A stretch of DNA of 64,000 nt from Kappaphycus alvarezii. Taxonomy: Eukaryota; Rhodophyta; Florideophyceae; Gigartinales; Solieriaceae. The DNA is taken from NCBI GenBank assembly GCA_002205965.3, contig NADL03000022.1, forward strand, positions 726,066 through 790,065, read 5' to 3'. Under the pieces are notes generated by a model. The model saw only the letters and a list, made by a program, of their open reading frames with translations, did no database searches and had not been told where the DNA came from. The position numbers and the translations under genes are program-made. Numbering within the stretch: the first letter of the stretch is position 1; each line of letters begins with the position of its first letter. Shown here one piece after another: positions 22,932-34,417 of the stretch.

Positions 22932-24000
22932 GCCGACGTTTAAAGGCCCTAAAAATTACGGAATGTAATTACCTTTTGTGTTAAATGCCATGCGACACCC
23001 CCCCGAAAATTTCCGAAATTCATGTACACCTGTAAACAGCACGAGAAGCGCGGTTTGCTCTGCAGGTACTGTCCAGTCCACGTGTAAAGAGGCAACTGCT
23101 TTCGGGGGAAACTTGGGTCGTTTTCATGATTGAAAAAGAGGTTAGACTATGTTCCAAAGAGCATCAAATAGTTGTACAGTACTGTACAAGTTCTGTACTG
23201 TAGTCGGCATGGGGGAACCAAGAACTGGAATTGCGTTACAGTACAAAGGAAATGCCAACGAGCCGTGATGTGGATGTCAACATCCGCAACCCGCCAACGT
23301 GGACAGGCTGTACGCCGTCTCCCACCGCTGCCGCCAAATCGCGTTGACAGATAACAAGATTTCAAATCGGGCTTATCCTGTTGAACAATTGTGGATCACT
23401 GGAAAGCGATGGCGCATAATTTATCGGGATTGGGCCGGGTGTGAGGGCACAAGGTTGGGCAAGGTGGTGGGTAGCGCTGTTATGTAAACAGCAGGCATGA
23501 AGGGGACTGAAGCAAAGGGCCCAAGGTCGGTCAGCAGCTGGTAGTAGAAATTGATCGCCGGATGCAAACCTAAGTTTGAGCAAGTTGAGTACTGTACAGT
23601 ACAGTACAGTACTGTACTGTACTCGCGAATGGGTAGCCAGCCATGCGAGGTCGAATTCAGTGCTGCAAAATTTCAGTCGCCCGAATCACATTTGCTGTTC
23701 AAGGAAAGCCACCGTGTGGTCGGTCCTACAGCTGAGTTGCCACTTTCAAAGCAAGCGTGAGATAACAACAAAAGGCTCTCTTTCCTCACCCTCTCATCAT
23801 TTCACCATTCGATCACCCCGCCGCGCAGTCATTCAAATCTCGCCTCCGCCCACAATCCCTCCGCCACCCGCCGCCCCCCCTCTCCCCTCCAACCGCTCAT
23901 AACATGCCCCACTTCTAACCCGCCACCTTTTCCCAATCACATCTCGTCCCCCCTCCCCTAATCTCCTCAATGGACGCCTTGCAGCCCCAATATCCCCTTC
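22932..24000. promoter_or_regulatory. Intergenic region with two GTAC-palindrome clusters upstream of REEP-like gene
   Basis: GTTGTACAGTACTGTACAAG at 23171-23190 plus a further motif to 23203, and a longer array of alternating TACTG/CAGTA units at 23589-23623, lie upstream of the next host gene. No gene recognised. 23760-24000 is pyrimidine-rich. Confidence 0.4.
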
Positions 24001-24956
24001 ATGACTTTCCCTATACCCCGCCCGCAGAGCATACCTCACTCCCGTCACACCTCCTTTCACACCCTGTTACCATGCTTGGCACCATGCCTCCCCGCCCGCT
24101 GCCGACAACTTGCAACCATCCCTGCTCCACCGCTTCCCTTTGCTCCGCGTTTTCTCAATGCCAGTTCCGTACCATGTGGCTATCCTGGTCTGCGACCTGT
24201 TTCCGCCCTTGTGCTTGCCATCATGATCGTATACGTAGGTGTTTTTCATTCACCACTTCTCTGCTTTGCCGCACTTTAAGCTTCGAATTGCTGACCCGAT
24301 TTTGTCCTCATTGCTCATCCATAGTTTGTTTTACATCAAGCGTCGTCGTGCAGGGCTCATCGGCCCTGCCCTTGCCACTCCGCTCATCAAGTTCTGGTCC
24401 CTATTTGCCTTTATCGATTCCTTTCTTCATCTCCTGCACCCGTATCTCACCCTCTTCGCCCTTGACTCCGTCCTATCTCTCCTACGCGCCTTGACCCTCC
24501 TTGTACTCATGTCCGGTCGTCGTTTATCCGTTTCCGCCTATCTCTACGACACCCATTTAGTCCCGTTCTATTCCTCGCATCAACCGCAAATCGAGCACAC
24601 TCTCACCACACTACGTCAATCTATGAGGCGTGTCGACGAGGCCTTCAAGGAGCTTGCCACCTATCTTCTTCAGCGTATTGGCTGTCGGCGGGTTGACAGG
24701 CGTAGCTCAAGGCCTTTCTGACATTTTTTCACAGGCTGTCAACCAGAATCTTGACGCCGCCCAACTGCAGCAGCAACAGGATCTGCAACATGGCCAGAGC
24801 CTCAGCTCTCGCCCTGTGAGTAGGCAGGGTGAAAGGAAAAATGGCGTGCTTGTGGCAGACGGGGAATTGGAGCTGTTTGAACGAGGGCGGCAGTTTTTCG
24901 CGGCGAACCGGACGAGCGCGCAAAAGCGTTGCGAGGGAAAACGGTGGATGAGATGA
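24001..24956 (+). CDS. Probable REEP/HVA22/TB2-DP1 family ER-shaping protein (frame interrupted)
   Basis: The block PLIKFWSLFAFIDSFLHLL, then two hydrophobic stretches and AYLYDTHLVPFYSSHQPQIE (about 24380-24600), has the order of TB2/DP1/HVA22 proteins: a W-containing hydrophobic hairpin followed by a 'lYd.fv.Pf...hq..Id' tail. These proteins wedge into the ER membrane and curve tubules. A possible intron starts at a GTAGGT donor near 24235 and ends at TTTAAG near 24280, but I could not settle the 5' exon or the start. A glutamine-rich tail follows in a shifted frame (about 24770-24956). A GTAC-palindrome array lies 400 bp upstream. Family assignment is moderate. Confidence 0.5.
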
Positions 24957-25513
24957 TGGGGGTTATGCAGACAGCAAACGCGGAGCCGCCAAAGGCGGCT
25001 TATGAGAGGGTGAGGGAACTGCGGAGACGATTTAGGAGACGGGGGAACATGGTGGGGAAAATTAAGGAGGGTGGCGGATGAGAGTGCGTGGTTGCGGGGC
25101 AAATTCTAGGATGGTGCGTGGGACTAGCGATTGTCAAGTTAGGAAACTCAGGTGTATCGGTGGAGGATGCAAGGAAGGAAGATCTGGGTTCAAGAGGATA
25201 TTGCAAAGCTCCGTGGAAACAGTGTAAAAGGATCCAGGATTTCCACTGTTGATCAGGGGGTATGGTTTCTGGGGGAACAAGCGAGGCGGTTGGAAGAGAG
25301 CTACAAGTAGCAGTTGTAGACAGTGAAGCGCGCTGTAAAAGTTGGGACTCTGGCGATCGTTGCTGTTCTGTAAAGGCATGGTGATGTGTGGAGACTGGGT
25401 GGGAACAGGAAAAACGCCGACGCAGTAGCGTCTAACGGTTATCTTTACAACAGACTCAGAGTTAATGCCCCCGTTCGCCTGCCACCTAGAGAAGCATGAG
25501 CGTCAACAGTGTC
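24957..25513. other. Intergenic between REEP-like and PSMA6 3' ends
   Basis: Converging 3' flanks. Only short ORFs without domains are seen. Confidence 0.4.
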
Positions 25514-26264
25514 CTAATCCCTTTCCGCCAGAGCGATAAGGTGGTCCTCTATTTCCTTCAAGGAGAGCAAATGAAACTTGGGATTTGTTTTGGACACAAC
25601 AGCGACCTCAATCTCCTCCGGCTTGAAATCGGCGGACAGAACACTTTGCAAAGCGGCAATCGCAGTCTGAATTGTATCTTCCTCCCCCAACTCGACATCG
25701 CGACCCTCCCCAGCCTTAAACTTGTTCTGCAAAAAATTAAGCGCCTCCTGTTCCTTTGCACCTGCCGCACATGCGCGATACCCAACATAATGCCCCGCCG
25801 GATCACACTTGAACAACGACGGCCCATCCTCCTCATCCATGCCCATAACAATCATCGACACCCCCAACGGACGCATATACGCATGTTGCGTATACACCTG
25901 ATTCTCATCAGCAACACGTCTCGCCAAATACTCGACCGGAATCTCATACGCATAATCGAATGCAAACTCCGCGGCATCCGACCTCGTCCGTTGTACCATG
26001 CCTTTGCATCGGTCATAACACCAGTGGCGATACAACCATGGTTTGCCGAAAGACGGAAACAGGAAGTGACGGAAGTTGGATCGATGAGTTTGTCAGGTAC
26101 TTTACGCTGTGTGACGGCGCAGACGGCGTCGGCTCCACGCACGGCGATCGAGGTTATACCGGGCGATTTGACTGCTTTAAAGGCGTATTCGACTTGAAAG
26201 AGACGGCCTTCGGGCTGAAGATGGTGATGTGGCGGTCGTATCCTGCGCTGCTTCCGCGAGACAT
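25514..26264 (-). CDS. PSMA6: 20S proteasome subunit alpha type-6 (frame interrupted twice)
   Basis: From the ATG at 26264 the protein begins MSRGSSAGYDRHITIFSP, the signature N-terminus of PSMA6/alpha1. It continues with RKVPDKLIDPTSVTSCFRL, VYTQHAYMRPLG, DEEDGPSLFKCDPAGHY, DFKPEEIEVAVVS and the terminal HLIALAERD, all family-specific. About 250 codons fits. The subunit sits in the outer alpha ring of the 20S proteasome. Two single-base losses break the frame: one C in the run coding for Ser-Pro-Glu-Gly (about 26210), and one base before Met-Val-Gln-Arg (about 25995). It is divergent to UBL5, with 540 bp between the two starts containing a GTAC-palindrome cluster. Confidence 0.95.
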
Positions 26265-26802
26265 GGTGGATCGGGGATTGGGGTTGAGAAGAGCGGGTGA
26301 AACTGAAGAGGGTACGGGAGGATGGAGTTAGTGATCCGATTCAACGGAGAGGGAAGTTGTAGGACGGGATGGCATTTATGTATGCTGGAATGGGGACTGG
26401 AAAGCATTGCATTAAATTAATCTTTTTTCGCTCTGGATCCTTTGAATATAGAAAAACAAGTAAATTTGTACATTGACGAGAAGAATTACACCAACCTAAA
26501 ATTACAGTAATCCTGTCAAAACAAGCAATTCACAAGTTGGAACATTCAAAGCTGGAAAACACGTATTACAGTTTTTACGCAGTTTTAGTTATTTCAGGTC
26601 AAAACGATACTGTACTGTACAATACTGTACTGTACGTGCACCTCTATGTGGGTGTTGAACAACTTTCTCCCTTCGTTCAGCGCGGACTCTCATCCTCCGC
26701 AAAACCCACCCATCCTGCTCCTTCAAGACATCCATCAGCAATCTCCAAGACAATTCCTGCAATCTCAGTCCTGCTGTCCTCGTCCGCACATCAACCCCCG
26801 TC
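26265..26802. promoter_or_regulatory. Bidirectional intergenic region PSMA6/UBL5 with GTAC-palindrome cluster
   Basis: Two copies of a TACTGTACTGTAC motif separated by a few bases lie at 26608-26637, between divergent housekeeping genes and about 165 bp from the UBL5 start. A shared promoter is inferred from the arrangement. Confidence 0.5.
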
Positions 26803-27333
26803 ATGATTGAAGTTGTAGTCAACGACAGGCTAGGTAACGTTTCACAGCCCTCCCAAGTGTCTCAAACACCCTCATGAATATGAAAGTCCACCACATTCTA
26901 ACCTCATTCTTTCCTTTCCTACAACCAACAGGTCGTCGAGTCCGCGTAAAATGCGAGCCCGATGACACCATCGGCGACCTAAAGAAGCTTATCGCCGCTC
27001 AGACTGGCACTCGCCCAGACAAGATTCGTCTGCAAAAGTGGAACATTGTTTACAAGGACCATATCACTCTGGAGTAAGTGGTTGTTTCATTGGAAAACCT
27101 CAACCTTCTGGCTCGAGCTGCTGGCTACATCCTTTGTCTCACACACTGCATTGGTCAGTCCAGAGGTGCACTGCAACCCACCTTCTAACATGGCAAATTC
27201 TACTCCGACTTTTCGCTCATTCCCTCTTATTTTTGCGAAACCCTCTCTGGCGATGCCATAAACCGTGGTACGGTGTACCTATAGGGACTATGAAATCAGC
27301 GATGGAACTGGTTTGGAGCTCTTCTACAACTAG
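26803..27333 (+). CDS. UBL5: Ubiquitin-like protein 5 / Hub1 (three exons, intact)
   Basis: Exon 1 is 26803-26833 ([10 protein letters not shown] plus the first base of Gly), with intron 26834-26931 (GTAACG...CAACAG). Exon 2 is 26932-27073 and holds [19 protein letters not shown] and [18 protein letters not shown]. The second intron is 27074-27284 (GTAAGT...CTATAG). Exon 3 is 27285-27333 ([15 protein letters not shown], stop TAG). The 73-residue product matches UBL5/Hub1 over its full length, including its Tyr-containing end without a Gly-Gly tail. The protein acts in pre-mRNA splicing by non-covalent binding. Both introns obey GT-AG and the frame is intact, making this the cleanest gene model in the window. 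Confidence 0.96.
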
Positions 27334-27612
27334 TTCTTCCTCGTTCAATCTGCCTTCCATCCCGATCCAACCGCGACAGGATCTCCGTTCCACAAACCAT
27401 ATCTTCACCGCACACTAAAGAACAAAAGACAAGCAGCCACAGGTAACGTCCGTCGCATGTACCAGTGCCCCTCCGAATCCTTCCCGACCTACCAGAATCT
27501 CAAAATCCAACTCCCCATCCAAAAACTATGTCCCAAACGTCCACGTCCACTTCCCCTCCCTCTGCTCATCACCATGCACACCCTCCACCCCGACAAAATT
27601 CCGCAGCAATAC

Positions 27613-28490
27613 CTACTTGAGCGCCAACGCCCCTTGCATCGCCATATAAACATCCACCCCGATTTGCGCCTCCGCCCGCTCCATATCATCCTTCGCTGCA
27701 GAAACCGCTGCCTCCGACTCGCTTAGCCCTTTTGCAACCGCATCGGGATCCAAATCTTCCAGCTACATCCCGAATCACAAGCCACGCCGCCCACATTCAA
27801 ATCATCAATACACAAACCACAAAGTTCCAAAGTTAGCTGGTCCACATCAACCAACCGCAACTCATAGCACCATCCCCATTACTTTCCGTATTCAAAAAGA
27901 AATCCCACATGCATCACGCTCCTGCTTTCCATTCAGCACCACAAACACATGACAAATCAGAGACTAACATACCTTGACTGCCTCTACGGCGCAAACATCG
28001 GTACGATCCTTGTGTACAAACGCGAAACCAGACGACACGAAATAGCTCTCCTTCTCGGTGCCTTCATGGACCTCTACAACACCGGAGCGCAATTGCGCGA
28101 CTGTAGGCGCGTGTGACGGCAAAATACCCATGAGTCCACTCGCCGCGGGGACAATAACCATATCCTACGCGAATTCAAAATTCTCACGGGCGATCCAGGG
28201 GATGGGAGACGGGACGGACGGGGGGTTGAGAGGAGGGGCATGGATGGAGAATGGGGAGTTGTCAGTAGGGGAATGAGTGGGATGGACGAGTTGTGGGGGA
28301 TGAAGGGATGTGGGAAAGACACGTACGACCTCGGCATTGGATTTGATGGAGTCATGTGGGAGGAAAAAGTTGAGCTTTAGTTTGGCACCATCCACTGCAA
28401 CAGCTTCTGCAAAGTGACGGTGGGGCGCGGTGGAACGGGGGATGAGACGGGAGACGGAGGAAACGAGAGAAGGGTGGCGCGAGAGAGCAT
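27613..28490 (-). CDS. ATP5F1D: Mitochondrial F1 ATP synthase delta subunit (three exons)
   Basis: Exon 1 (28490-28327) encodes a presequence-like start (MLSRATLLSFPPSP) and KLKLNFFLPHDSIKSNAEV. Intron 28326-28165 has a GTACGT donor. Exon 2 (28164-27973) encodes DMVIVPAASGLMGILPSHAP, VAQLRSGVVEVHEG and SYFVSSGFAFVH, the beta-sandwich core of the bacterial-epsilon/mitochondrial-delta family. Intron 27972-27763 has a GTATGT donor. Exon 3 (27762-27613) gives the C-terminal helices (SESEAAVSAAKDDMERAEAQ). The presequence and mature part are in different frames, so an indel lies between about 28395 and 28480. The protein belongs to the central stalk of ATP synthase. The gene is divergent to eIF3f. 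The full-length assignment is firm; the exact start is likely. Confidence 0.88.
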
Positions 28491-29066
28491 GGTGCGGAGG
28501 TTGGGGGATTTGTTGGTGAGGGGTGGCGTGGGGATCGGCGCGATGGGATGGAACGGTTGATCTGGGATTGCTTTGGGGGGGGGGTGTATAGATATTGGAG
28601 TTGATGGCTTGGATCGGGAGGAGTTTGGCGGATGAAATTGGAGGTACTTCTTGTATGGGCCGATGGGGGAGCAGTGGACCACGAGTTGGTCCGACCGGTC
28701 TTGGAGTCTCGCTGTGGATGATTGGTTTGCCGGCTGGTATGATATTGTAATTGTTGTGTGGAGAAAATTTACAAAAATGAACAGTACTGTATAGCGCAGC
28801 ACGATTTATTCCCACCTGGTCACCGGCGACGATCGCATCGCAATCATTCTATTCCTTCTGCTAACTGAAAGTGCCGTGCTGTGGTCACCATCCCATCATT
28901 AGCGTCCACTTGCGCGCATCACCACCAGCATTATCATCTGAGACAAGAACCGCCACGTTCCCATCTCACCCAAATCCTCTACCGCCACCGCAAGCCCCCC
29001 ACACGACACCCACCGCAAAACCAGCACAACACACAACGACCGCCCGCAATCCACGTGCACCACACA
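28491..29066. promoter_or_regulatory. Bidirectional intergenic region ATP-delta/eIF3f
   Basis: The divergent starts are 576 bp apart. A GTAC motif (CAGTACTGTATA) lies at 28781-28792. The A/C-rich 28920-29060 probably includes the eIF3f 5' UTR. Confidence 0.4.
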
Positions 29067-29943
29067 ATGGAATCCACCGACATCTTTGTCGGTGGGGAAG
29101 ACTCGGGCGTGCGACAAGTCAAGGTATCGCCGGTGGTTGTTCAACGTTGCTGACCATTTTCAACGACGCACGGACAACAAAAAGCGCGTCATTGGCACTT
29201 TGCTTGGTCGTTTCACCACCTCTGGCACCGTTGAGGTGACCGATTCGTTCCCGCTTCCTCATTCCGAGCATGGCGATGAGGTCGCTGTGGATACGGATTA
29301 TCATAAGAATATGTACGACTTGCATCGTCGTGTGAATGCGGCTGAGGAATTAGTGGGCTGGTATGCTACTGGTACGGAAACGGATCTCAAGTCGGTTATT
29401 ATTCATGAGTTTTATGGCCGGGAGTGTGTCAACCCGGTTCATTTGTTGGTCGATGCCGAGTTGAATAGTGACCGTTTTGACATGACCGCGTTTGTGTCCA
29501 CGGCGTATAAAATTGGCGACTTGGCGTTGAGTTCCGAGTTTCGCTCCATCCCGGTGTGTTTCAAGCCGGATAAGGCGGAAAAGGTGGGGATGGATGTGCT
29601 CTTTAAGAATAGGAGAAGGGAGGAAGGAGAACAAGAGTTGCCCATTATGGCCTCGGAGATTGAAAATTTGGAAAAGTCTATGGAACGCTTGTTGGAGCTC
29701 TTGGATGTCATTGGGAAGAATGTGGATGCTGTCGTAGCGGGGGAGATTGAAGGTAATGTTACCACGGGAAGGTTTTTGGCTGAGACGTTGACAATGGTGC
29801 CCAGGATGAACAATGCAGACTTTGAGAGATTGTTTGGCGACAATATGCGCGATCTCTTGATGGTTGCCTATTTGTGCAAGCTCACGCAGACTCAGTTGAT
29901 TGTTGCCGAGAAGTTGCTGGGAATTGATATCAATCCCAATTGA
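29067..29943 (+). CDS. EIF3F: Eukaryotic translation initiation factor 3 subunit F (one frame break)
   Basis: MPN-domain protein. After MESTDIFVGGEDSG come VKVSPVVV and FNVADHFQRR (in two frames), then RVIGTLLGRF, VEVTDSFPLPHSE, DEVAVDTDYHKNMYDLH, GWYATG, IIHEFYGRECVNPVHLLVD, TVGRFL-like TTGRFLAETLTMVPRMN, and RDLLMVAYLCKLTQTQ at the end. The order and length (about 292 codons) are those of eIF3f, a non-catalytic MPN subunit of the 43S initiation complex. The break near 29147 is explained by loss of two T from a T-run (Val-Phe-Asn). The rest is a single open frame to TGA at 29941. Confidence 0.93.
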
Positions 29944-30132
29944 TTTCGTGGTTGCTGCGGTCGACGATTTGTGAATACGTAGACGGAGACAGCTTGATCG
30001 CTAACAATAAACTGTATTGTGCGAATTTCATCATGTCAACAGTCAGGTTTGCAGTCTATACTGTTGCCTTTGCCGCAAAACTTATCAAGACATCTGCGAC
30101 TGTAACAATCTTTCTTTTATTCAAGATCTGAC

Positions 30133-31885
30133 CTAATTCGACCACCGTACATCAAACTTTGAAGCAAGTTCATCGCTATTCTGCGGCCCAGTACCACCGT
30201 ACTGATAAACCTCGGGTTGCGCTGCACCTGCAGCCTCCATCTCGTCCAGTGCCGGGGTGAATATCTTCCACGCCACGTCTAGTTCATCATCGCGTATAAA
30301 CAAGGACTTTTCTCCTTGAATCACGTCCAAAATGAGTCGTTCATAGGCATCCGGTATGTCCTTTGACTCCTCCCACGCATGACGGTAAAACAGGTTTAGG
30401 CGAGCTTCCTCCATCCGAGAAGTCAGTCCAGGTACTTTTGAGATGATACGGAAATAAATCGCCTCATCTGGCTGCACTCGAATCACTAGCTCGTTATTCT
30501 CTGCCCCGTCAATAATCGGAAACAAAGCTCCGGGCACATGCTTAAACTGGATCCGAATTTCCGTCTTACGTTCATCCAAGGCCTTGCCTGCGCGCATGAG
30601 GAACGGCACACCGTCCCATCTTGAATTGTTTATGTGCATGATGCACGCGGCATATGTGGGCGTCTTGGAGTCTTCCGGCACGCCGTCATCCTCCAAATAA
30701 GACTTTGCGCTGGCGTCTTTGGCGCCATATTGCCCTAGCGCAAAGTCGTCGGCGGATAGTGGTATGACGGAACGCAAGACCTTGACCTTTTCATCGCGGA
30801 TATCCTCCGCGGCGAGACTCACCGGGGACTCCATGGCAATCAGAGCGAGAATCTGTTAGCAAGTGGTTCTGCATAATATCTCGGACAATGCCGACATTAT
30901 CAAAGTATCCAGCACGGCCTTCTACGCCAAAGTTTTCTTTGAATGTAATCTGCACGCTCTTAATATTCTGGCGGTTCCACAAGGGCTCAAAGATAGAGTT
31001 TGCAAATCGAAGGGTCATAAGATTCTGAACAATCTCCTTGGCAAGAAAATGGTCAATGCGGAATGTCTCCGCCTCGGTCAAGACACTGGACAATCCCTCT
31101 CTCAACTTTCTATACGACGTAAGATCATGTCCAAACGGCTTCTCCACGACGACCCTGGTCCATCCCTTTGGCGCCCTCGAATTCGAGTTAATACTCATAC
31201 AACTAGCACTAAACACCTTTGGCGGAATGGCCAAATAGAATAACCTATTTGACTTTTCAAACGGCTTCTCAAATGTATCCCCCAACTTGCGATCCAACTC
31301 TGCAAACGTCTCCGACACGCGCCATAATCGCCCCGATGATAAAAGCACCTTGGCAAAAAACTCATCCATCTTCTGAGCACACTTCTCCCCCATCTATAAC
31401 CCTACAACCTCAAGGTCCCCAAAATAATCTCTCCCGAAACTCCTCATCCGTCATATCCTTCCTCGCAAACCCATACAAGACAAAATCGGCCGGCAACAAA
31501 CCATGATAATACAATGAAAAAATAGCCGGAAATGTCTTTTTCTTTGCCAAATCACCCGACGCCCCCAACACAACCAAGGCACCGGCTCCCCTCGAATACG
31601 CGCCGATCGAACATGCACGGAATCCATCAAAGCGAGCGCATCCTCCGCCCCCTTTGCAATCTTCTCCACCCTCACCGCTTGCGACCGAGTCTTAGAACTG
31701 GTCCCTGCAGACGCCGTAGAAACAGGGACCTGACTCTCCGTATCAGTGCGTGGTGGATTGGCGACCATACGCGTACGAACATGATGTGCAATACGAGGTG
31801 CATGAACGGGTGCAACAGGAATAAAGCGGGTGGTTGCGGGATGGGTAGACGGTTTAGGGAGGGGAAGAGGGGCGATGAAAGCCAT
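30133..31885 (-). CDS. G6PD: Glucose-6-phosphate 1-dehydrogenase, possibly plastid-targeted (frame interrupted)
   Basis: First enzyme of the oxidative pentose phosphate pathway. From the ATG at 31885 an N-terminal extension of about 80 residues, rich in Pro/Ala/Thr/Arg and poor in acids ([20 protein letters not shown]), precedes the NADP-binding block [15 protein letters not shown], which appears in a shifted frame at about 31580. Then come [28 protein letters not shown], the substrate-binding RIDHFLAKE (usual form RIDHYLGKE), [26 protein letters not shown] and [18 protein letters not shown] to the stop at 30133. About 584 codons suits a plastid-type enzyme. Breaks lie near 31600, 31390-31340 and 30840. 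Transit peptide status is an inference. Confidence 0.92.
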
Positions 31886-33036
31886 GATGGACTGTGGCGT
31901 GGATGGTATGGCGGTGGGAAGGGGAGGATGTGAGAAGGTGCACACGAGTTGGGTGTGGTTTAATAGGCGGTGCCCATGGGGCGCGATGCAGGGCGGGGAT
32001 GGCGGAATGGCGGCAGGGGCATTGTGCGATAGGAGGCCTGTGTGTTGCAAAGGGCTGTGGTTGTGGCGGGGCGGCGTGGCGAGTCTTTTTTTTGGTATTA
32101 TTTTTTGAGCTGTGGATTTGGATTTGGACGCGGTGTGGTGCGGGTTGGGAGGGGTGCATCTTTGGGGCAGGTGTACACGTGTGTGGTTTGGGTTGGTTGG
32201 TTGGATTTTTAAGTATCTGGAAAGTGCAGGCGATTGGCCCGTTGGAACGTTGCGCATTCGTTGGGAGGGGGTAGTTTGGGCAGTGTAGGGGTGCGATTTT
32301 AGGACAAATCGTGCCTTGCGCTGTGCAAATTTTCATGTCGCTCTCGCGATTGCACGTGTTGCGGAATGATGCTGTCGACCTGAGTGCTGTGTCCTTACGC
32401 TTTTCATAAGAGCATTTGCCAATGCGTCCAGCCTGTGCATTCGGCCGTCTACCATGCATGGATCCGACGAAACAGAAAGTTGGGAACAGTTGCAACAGTA
32501 CTGCAAGAATGCGTTCCGAGTTTTGACATAAAAAGGCTTGTTTTGCTGACGACAGGGACTGTCGCAACATCCCTGCTGTAATGAATTGCAATTTGGTGCT
32601 TCACTATAATTGCTTTGTTCCGACGCTACCTTTACAATAGTAAGTGCCTTAGTGTCCCAGTGCTGACAGTCCTACCAAGTTCAATAGTGGTTGCGCCGAT
32701 GATTCTTGACTGCTTTGGGCTGTCACAGTAATAAACTTCACCACTTGAGATCCCGTTTCAAGAAACTGATCCTTTCATTCCTTGCCAAACATAAATAACA
32801 TTTCGCACATCTCTTCATAGAGTAGCACCAAACATGCGATTCACACTGAAATGAGCCAGACAAATTGTCGGTCAATGACAAATGGAGCAACTGATGTCCT
32901 TCCTCTCGTATTGAATTGTGACTCAGAACCTTTGCACCTCGCATATTCTTTGACAAAAACTCCTCCAAAAACAACACATCAAGCACTATCAACGACAAAA
33001 ATTGCATTGTCGACATCCAACCTCTCGAAGGTATCT
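31886..33036. other. Upstream flank of G6PDH gene; no recognised gene
   Basis: G-rich (plus strand) 31890-32260 is the 5' flank of the G6PDH gene and overlaps only low-complexity ORFs. 32280-33000 has short ORFs without domains. Confidence 0.4.
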
Positions 33037-33109
33037 TAGCATCGCTGAGTTTCGATCTCAGGACCGCTGGGTTATGGGCCCAGCACGCTAACCACTGCGC
33101 CACGATGCT
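33037..33109 (-). tRNA. Initiator tRNA-Met (CAT)
   Basis: The 73-nt minus-strand sequence folds as a cloverleaf: acceptor AGCATCG/CGATGCT with A1-U72 and discriminator A; anticodon stem CTGGG/CCCAG around loop CCCATAA (anticodon CAT); T stem CTGAG/CTCAG around loop ATCGAAA. The A1-U72 pair, the GGG/CCC anticodon-stem base and the A-starting T loop without the usual TTC are hallmarks of eukaryotic initiator tRNA. No intron. A T5 run 36 nt downstream (32997-33001) can serve as Pol III terminator. Its 3' end is complementary to the primer-binding site of the gypsy element at 63684-63695. Confidence 0.96.
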
Positions 33110-33450
33110 TTTCGGTGTCAATTTCGCTGCGCGGCAATAGAAACGGCAAAGTATTTAAACTTGTAAAAACAATGGAGCCAAACCCGCTCGAAAAATGGGT
33201 ATTTTCAACGTTATCGACCAGGAGAAAATGAAGCGAGGATAGCCACATTTCGACTTGGCCTTCAAGTTTCAATTCGTCCCTATATTCGGATCCTGCAGCG
33301 GACACCAGTTACACTGATGACATAAAGTTCTCTATCTTGCTGTCCGAATGTGGTGGTGCTACAACTTGCATCATCACGATAGTGCCTCATTCCCTCGATT
33401 TCTACCGCCGCATCGCACGCTCAACTATGCGCAAGATTCGGCCATTTCCA
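33110..33450. other. No recognised gene
   Basis: Short stretch upstream of the tRNA gene. No domain or repeat identified. Confidence 0.3.
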
Positions 33451-33499
33451 ACCGGAGCGCCTGCGCGCTCCCGGGTCCGATTTCGGAACTGCCAACCTT

Positions 33500-34404
33500 A
33501 CTAACTACGACCCTGAGGCCTTGTCCCGACACCACATACGCCCATATACCCTCCGTTCTTTGCTAACCCAGTCGACGGAAGCCCGCATCTTTAGGAAGAT
33601 GACGTCTGGGTTGCTCAACCCAAACCCTCCGACCACAGTGCAGCCTCCTGTACGACGCAATTCGCCCCTTTCTCCTGCCGCTTGCGCCTTCCTCACCCCC
33701 GCCTCTCATCCGTTTCACCTGATCTTTGACAATGTCTGGTCGGTCATGCGTTGCCGACACCTGGTCCTTTCTGTCCATGACGATTCGGCATTGCCGATCC
33801 AATCGTATCATTGCCACGCCCGCATGGACCCTCGCGCCGATTATGCCTCTATTTGCAAGTCTGGTTTGGGTGTTGTGCACCGCCACAACACCACCCGCAA
33901 CTTATTCACCAGACCTGTATGCAGGAACGCCGGTCTCGCGTGCCAACAGGACGTCGCCCTGCTGAATTCATTGTTCAACCCTGGTCCCAAGCCATGGTGC
34001 CCCTCCCGAAAAACCGCGCATGACATGACGGTTCGATCTCCGTTCGTCCCTGGCTCTATGCGCTATGCAGCGAAGAGGTTTGCTGAACTTGCCGATGGCA
34101 CCAAACTTCGGTTCCATGGCCGCATGGTCCGTGACGCGCTCCTGTTGCCCTACGACACGAATGTGGGCCCACATGTCCAATGGTATTTTTTCACGTTAGC
34201 GTTTGATATAATCGGCGCCCTGTGCACTTTATCGCGACAAGTTGTTGCTTCCGAAACATATCGCGTTTCGTTTTGCGCACCTGTTCAGTCATGTTAAGGG
34301 ATAAGTTCTGGAGCGTTTTAAGCTACGCAATCTGGTCCAATCTTGCTACCGCTTTACTCGCTCACATGCCTTGTCATGGCGAGGGTCCCTCTCAATCTGA
34401 GTAA
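33500..34404 (+). pseudogene. Retroelement 3' remnant with RHN-box
   Basis: Ordered motifs of the retroelement C-terminal part occur: HCHARMDPRADYASICKSG, GVVHRHNTTRNLF (the R-H-N box), ACQQDVALLN and, in another frame near the end, RDKFWSVLSYAIWSNLATAL. The box before RHN usually reads C-x(n)-D-x-x-GDH-x-x-x-C; here GDH has become RAD. Frames are broken, the RT core is absent and the fragment ends at TAA about 34402. Confidence 0.6.
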
Positions 34405-34417
34405 CTAGAATTCCCTT

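Noticed and set aside
22447..23040. Possible promoter E-box cluster (CACGTG)
   Set aside because: The CACGTG hits fall in the retroelement tail and are explained by its coding repeat (HVTDVVH).
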